A stretch of 64,000 nt of DNA from Paenibacillus sacheonensis (GTDB taxonomy: Bacteria > Bacillota > Bacilli > Paenibacillales > Paenibacillaceae), in the NCBI RefSeq assembly GCF_009909195.1, contig NZ_JAAAMU010000028.1, forward strand, positions 1-64,000, read 5' to 3'. The notes under the pieces are model-generated. The model saw only the letters and a list, made by a program, of their open reading frames with translations, had not been told where the DNA came from and made no database searches. Both the position numbers and the translations under genes were made by a program. Below are positions 62,935-64,000 of the stretch, in pieces (the first letter of the stretch is position 1; the number at the start of each line of letters is the position of its first letter).

Positions 62935-63246
62935 GCAACCGCCCCCCGATTGAGTTTCTTCGTCTAATCGTATACGTTCCGCAAGGCGATTGTAAATAGC
63001 TCCGCGCGCCGCCGAACGCTTTTTTGAATGCGCATACATAAATTGCACATCCGCAATTGGATATCCGGCCGATAATGCATGCCGGCAAGTGGACAGACGG
63101 CGAAAAGTGCACACGCGAAATGCATGCACCGAACGCGATTTGCACTGTTCGGCCCCTGCAGGGCGGATCCATAATAAGGGGCAGAGGCAGCCGCCGAACG
63201 ATGCAGGGAGCGGCTGGATCGCAAGGAATGGAGGATAACATTCAAC
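62935..63246. other. Divergent promoter region of AraC regulator and sugar permease
   Basis: About 310 bp. Contains the dyad at 63041-63058, and CGCGAAATGCATGCAC (from about 63113) partly repeated as CGCGATTTGCACTGTT (from about 63135). No clear -35/-10 pair and no gene seen. Confidence 0.55.
63041..63058. promoter_or_regulatory. Candidate operator, 6-6-6 dyad
   Basis: AATTGC-ACATCC-GCAATT is a perfect inverted repeat with a 6-base centre, 107 bp upstream of the regulator gene and 188 bp upstream of the permease gene. The binding protein is not known; the AraC regulator or another sugar regulator are candidates. Confidence 0.4.
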
Positions 63247-64000
63247 ATGTCGAAACATCTCAAGTATTTCCGAAGCAGCTTCGGACTGACGCTTCTCGCG
63301 CTGCCGGCCATCGTCTTCATCTTCATCTTCAGTTACGTGCCCCTGTACGGACTCGTGCTTCCGTTCAAAGAGTACAACTTCGAAAAAGGGTTTCTGCACA
63401 GCCCATGGATCGGCCTCACAAACTTCGAATTCCTGTTCAACTCCGACTTGCTTCACATTATACGCAACACGGTCGTCATGAACGCGCTGTTCATCTCGAT
63501 CAACGTCATCGTGGAAGTGGCGGTCGCGCTCCTGCTGTTCGAACTCGGCAAGCGGGCGACCAAAGTGTATCAGACGGTGCTGTTCCTGCCGTTCTTCATC
63601 TCGTGGATCGTCGTCTCGTACGCGGTGTTCGGATTCCTCGATTCCGACACGGGCATCGTCAATAAGCTGTTGGCGGCGTTCGGCATGGACCCGGTCATGT
63701 TCTATAACAGTCCCGGCTACTGGCCGCTTATCCTGGTCGTCGCCCACGTATGGAAGTTCCTCGGCTACGGAACGCTGATGTATTACGCCGCCCTGATGGG
63801 CATCGACGCCGAATATTACGAAGCGGCGCGGCTCGACGGCGCAACGCGGTTCCAGCAGGCCTGGCATATCTCCATTCCGCTGATTCGCCCGATCATCATC
63901 ATTATGGTCGTGCTGTCGATCGGCAACATCTTCTATTCCGACTTCGGGCTGTTCTACAGCGTGACGCAGGACAACGCGCTGCTCTATCCGACGACGGACG
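63247..64000 (+). CDS. Sugar ABC transporter permease (LplB type), cut by window end
   Basis: 251 codons are visible from ATG 63247 (GGAGG upstream). The start MSKHLKYFRSSFGLTLLALP is followed by AIVFIFIFSYVPLYGLVLPFKEYN, typical of LplB/YtcP-type permeases of polysaccharide or oligosaccharide importers. The EAA loop that contacts the ATPase is YYEAARLDGATRFQQAWHI followed by SIPLIRP. The 3' end lies outside. A second permease and a binding protein would be expected downstream. The divergent membrane AraC regulator is the likely controller. Confidence 0.93.
   Translation, partial: MSKHLKYFRSSFGLTLLALPAIVFIFIFSYVPLYGLVLPFKEYNFEKGFLHSPWIGLTNFEFLFNSDLLHIIRNTVVMNALFISINVIVEVAVALLLFELGKRATKVYQTVLFLPFFISWIVVSYAVFGFLDSDTGIVNKLLAAFGMDPVMFYNSPGYWPLILVVAHVWKFLGYGTLMYYAALMGIDAEYYEAARLDGATRFQQAWHISIPLIRPIIIIMVVLSIGNIFYSDFGLFYSVTQDNALLYPTTD

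Noticed and set aside
62935-63867. Upstream extension of the AraC regulator frame (about 300 codons)
   Set aside because: It overlaps a clear sugar permease gene on the other strand and the divergent promoter region; the internal ATG with ribosome site starts with a proper membrane helix.

Overview
The window looks like chromosomal DNA of a spore-forming, S-layered Gram-positive bacterium of the Paenibacillaceae (Paenibacillus/Cohnella type). The evidence is the gene set: SLH-domain S-layer protein with an S-layer glycosylation locus, AraR, SinR/SinI, SipW/TasA matrix genes, queG-yneF-folE, YtrA-type GntR, and a LplB-type sugar permease beside a membrane AraC regulator. Ribosome binding sites are strong (AGGAGG type), and GTG/TTG starts are common. 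Most genes look GC-rich, but about 17.1-27.9 kb is clearly AT-rich. No rRNA, tRNA or CRISPR array was seen.

Layout. 1-4 kb: edge of an IS3-type element, then araR and araD-araB with AraR operators. 4-10 kb: collagen-like surface protein, esterase, lipoprotein, chemotaxis receptor and Mn superoxide dismutase. 10-31.5 kb: surface glycan locus. It has rfbC-rfbB-rfbD (dTDP-rhamnose), an SLH protein, an O-antigen-ligase-like enzyme with TPR tail, the Wzm/Wzt exporter, two tandem HAD-type proteins, a sialyltransferase-like enzyme, a CMP-Kdo-synthetase-like enzyme, an HMGL-type aldolase fusion, an IMPase-like phosphatase, two GT2 enzymes and a WsfP/WbaP-type initiating transferase. 31.6-38 kb: housekeeping genes (GNAT, DUF402 phosphatase, signal peptidase I, queG, yneF, folE, a membrane hydrolase). 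38-43 kb: an IclR regulator and aconitase that share an identical 20-bp operator, separated by a repeat-rich stretch without a recognisable gene. 43-48 kb: amidase-domain protein, ddl, uvsE, fabI. 48-51.7 kb: biofilm switch and matrix operon (sinI and sinR convergent, then a TapA-like gene, sipW and tasA). 52-64 kb: suhB, a GntR/DUF1648 pair, hemL, an LCP protein, an ABC-2 exporter, bcp, an AraC regulator and a sugar permease cut by the window end.

How the genes work together. The glycan locus plausibly builds a rhamnose-containing S-layer glycan on undecaprenyl phosphate, exports it by Wzm/Wzt and transfers it to protein by the ligase. Within it, four consecutive genes look like a route to a CMP-activated keto-acid sugar in which an HMGL-type aldolase stands in for the usual PEP-dependent synthase. 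The sin locus keeps the B. subtilis logic (Spo0A boxes before sinI, SinR boxes before the matrix operon), but sinI and sinR are convergent with a 5-bp gap, and the first clear terminator for sinI lies beyond sinR.

The strongest leads are this putative ulosonate module, the convergent sinI/sinR arrangement and the IclR-aconitase operator pair. All functions are read from sequence by eye; no database search was run.
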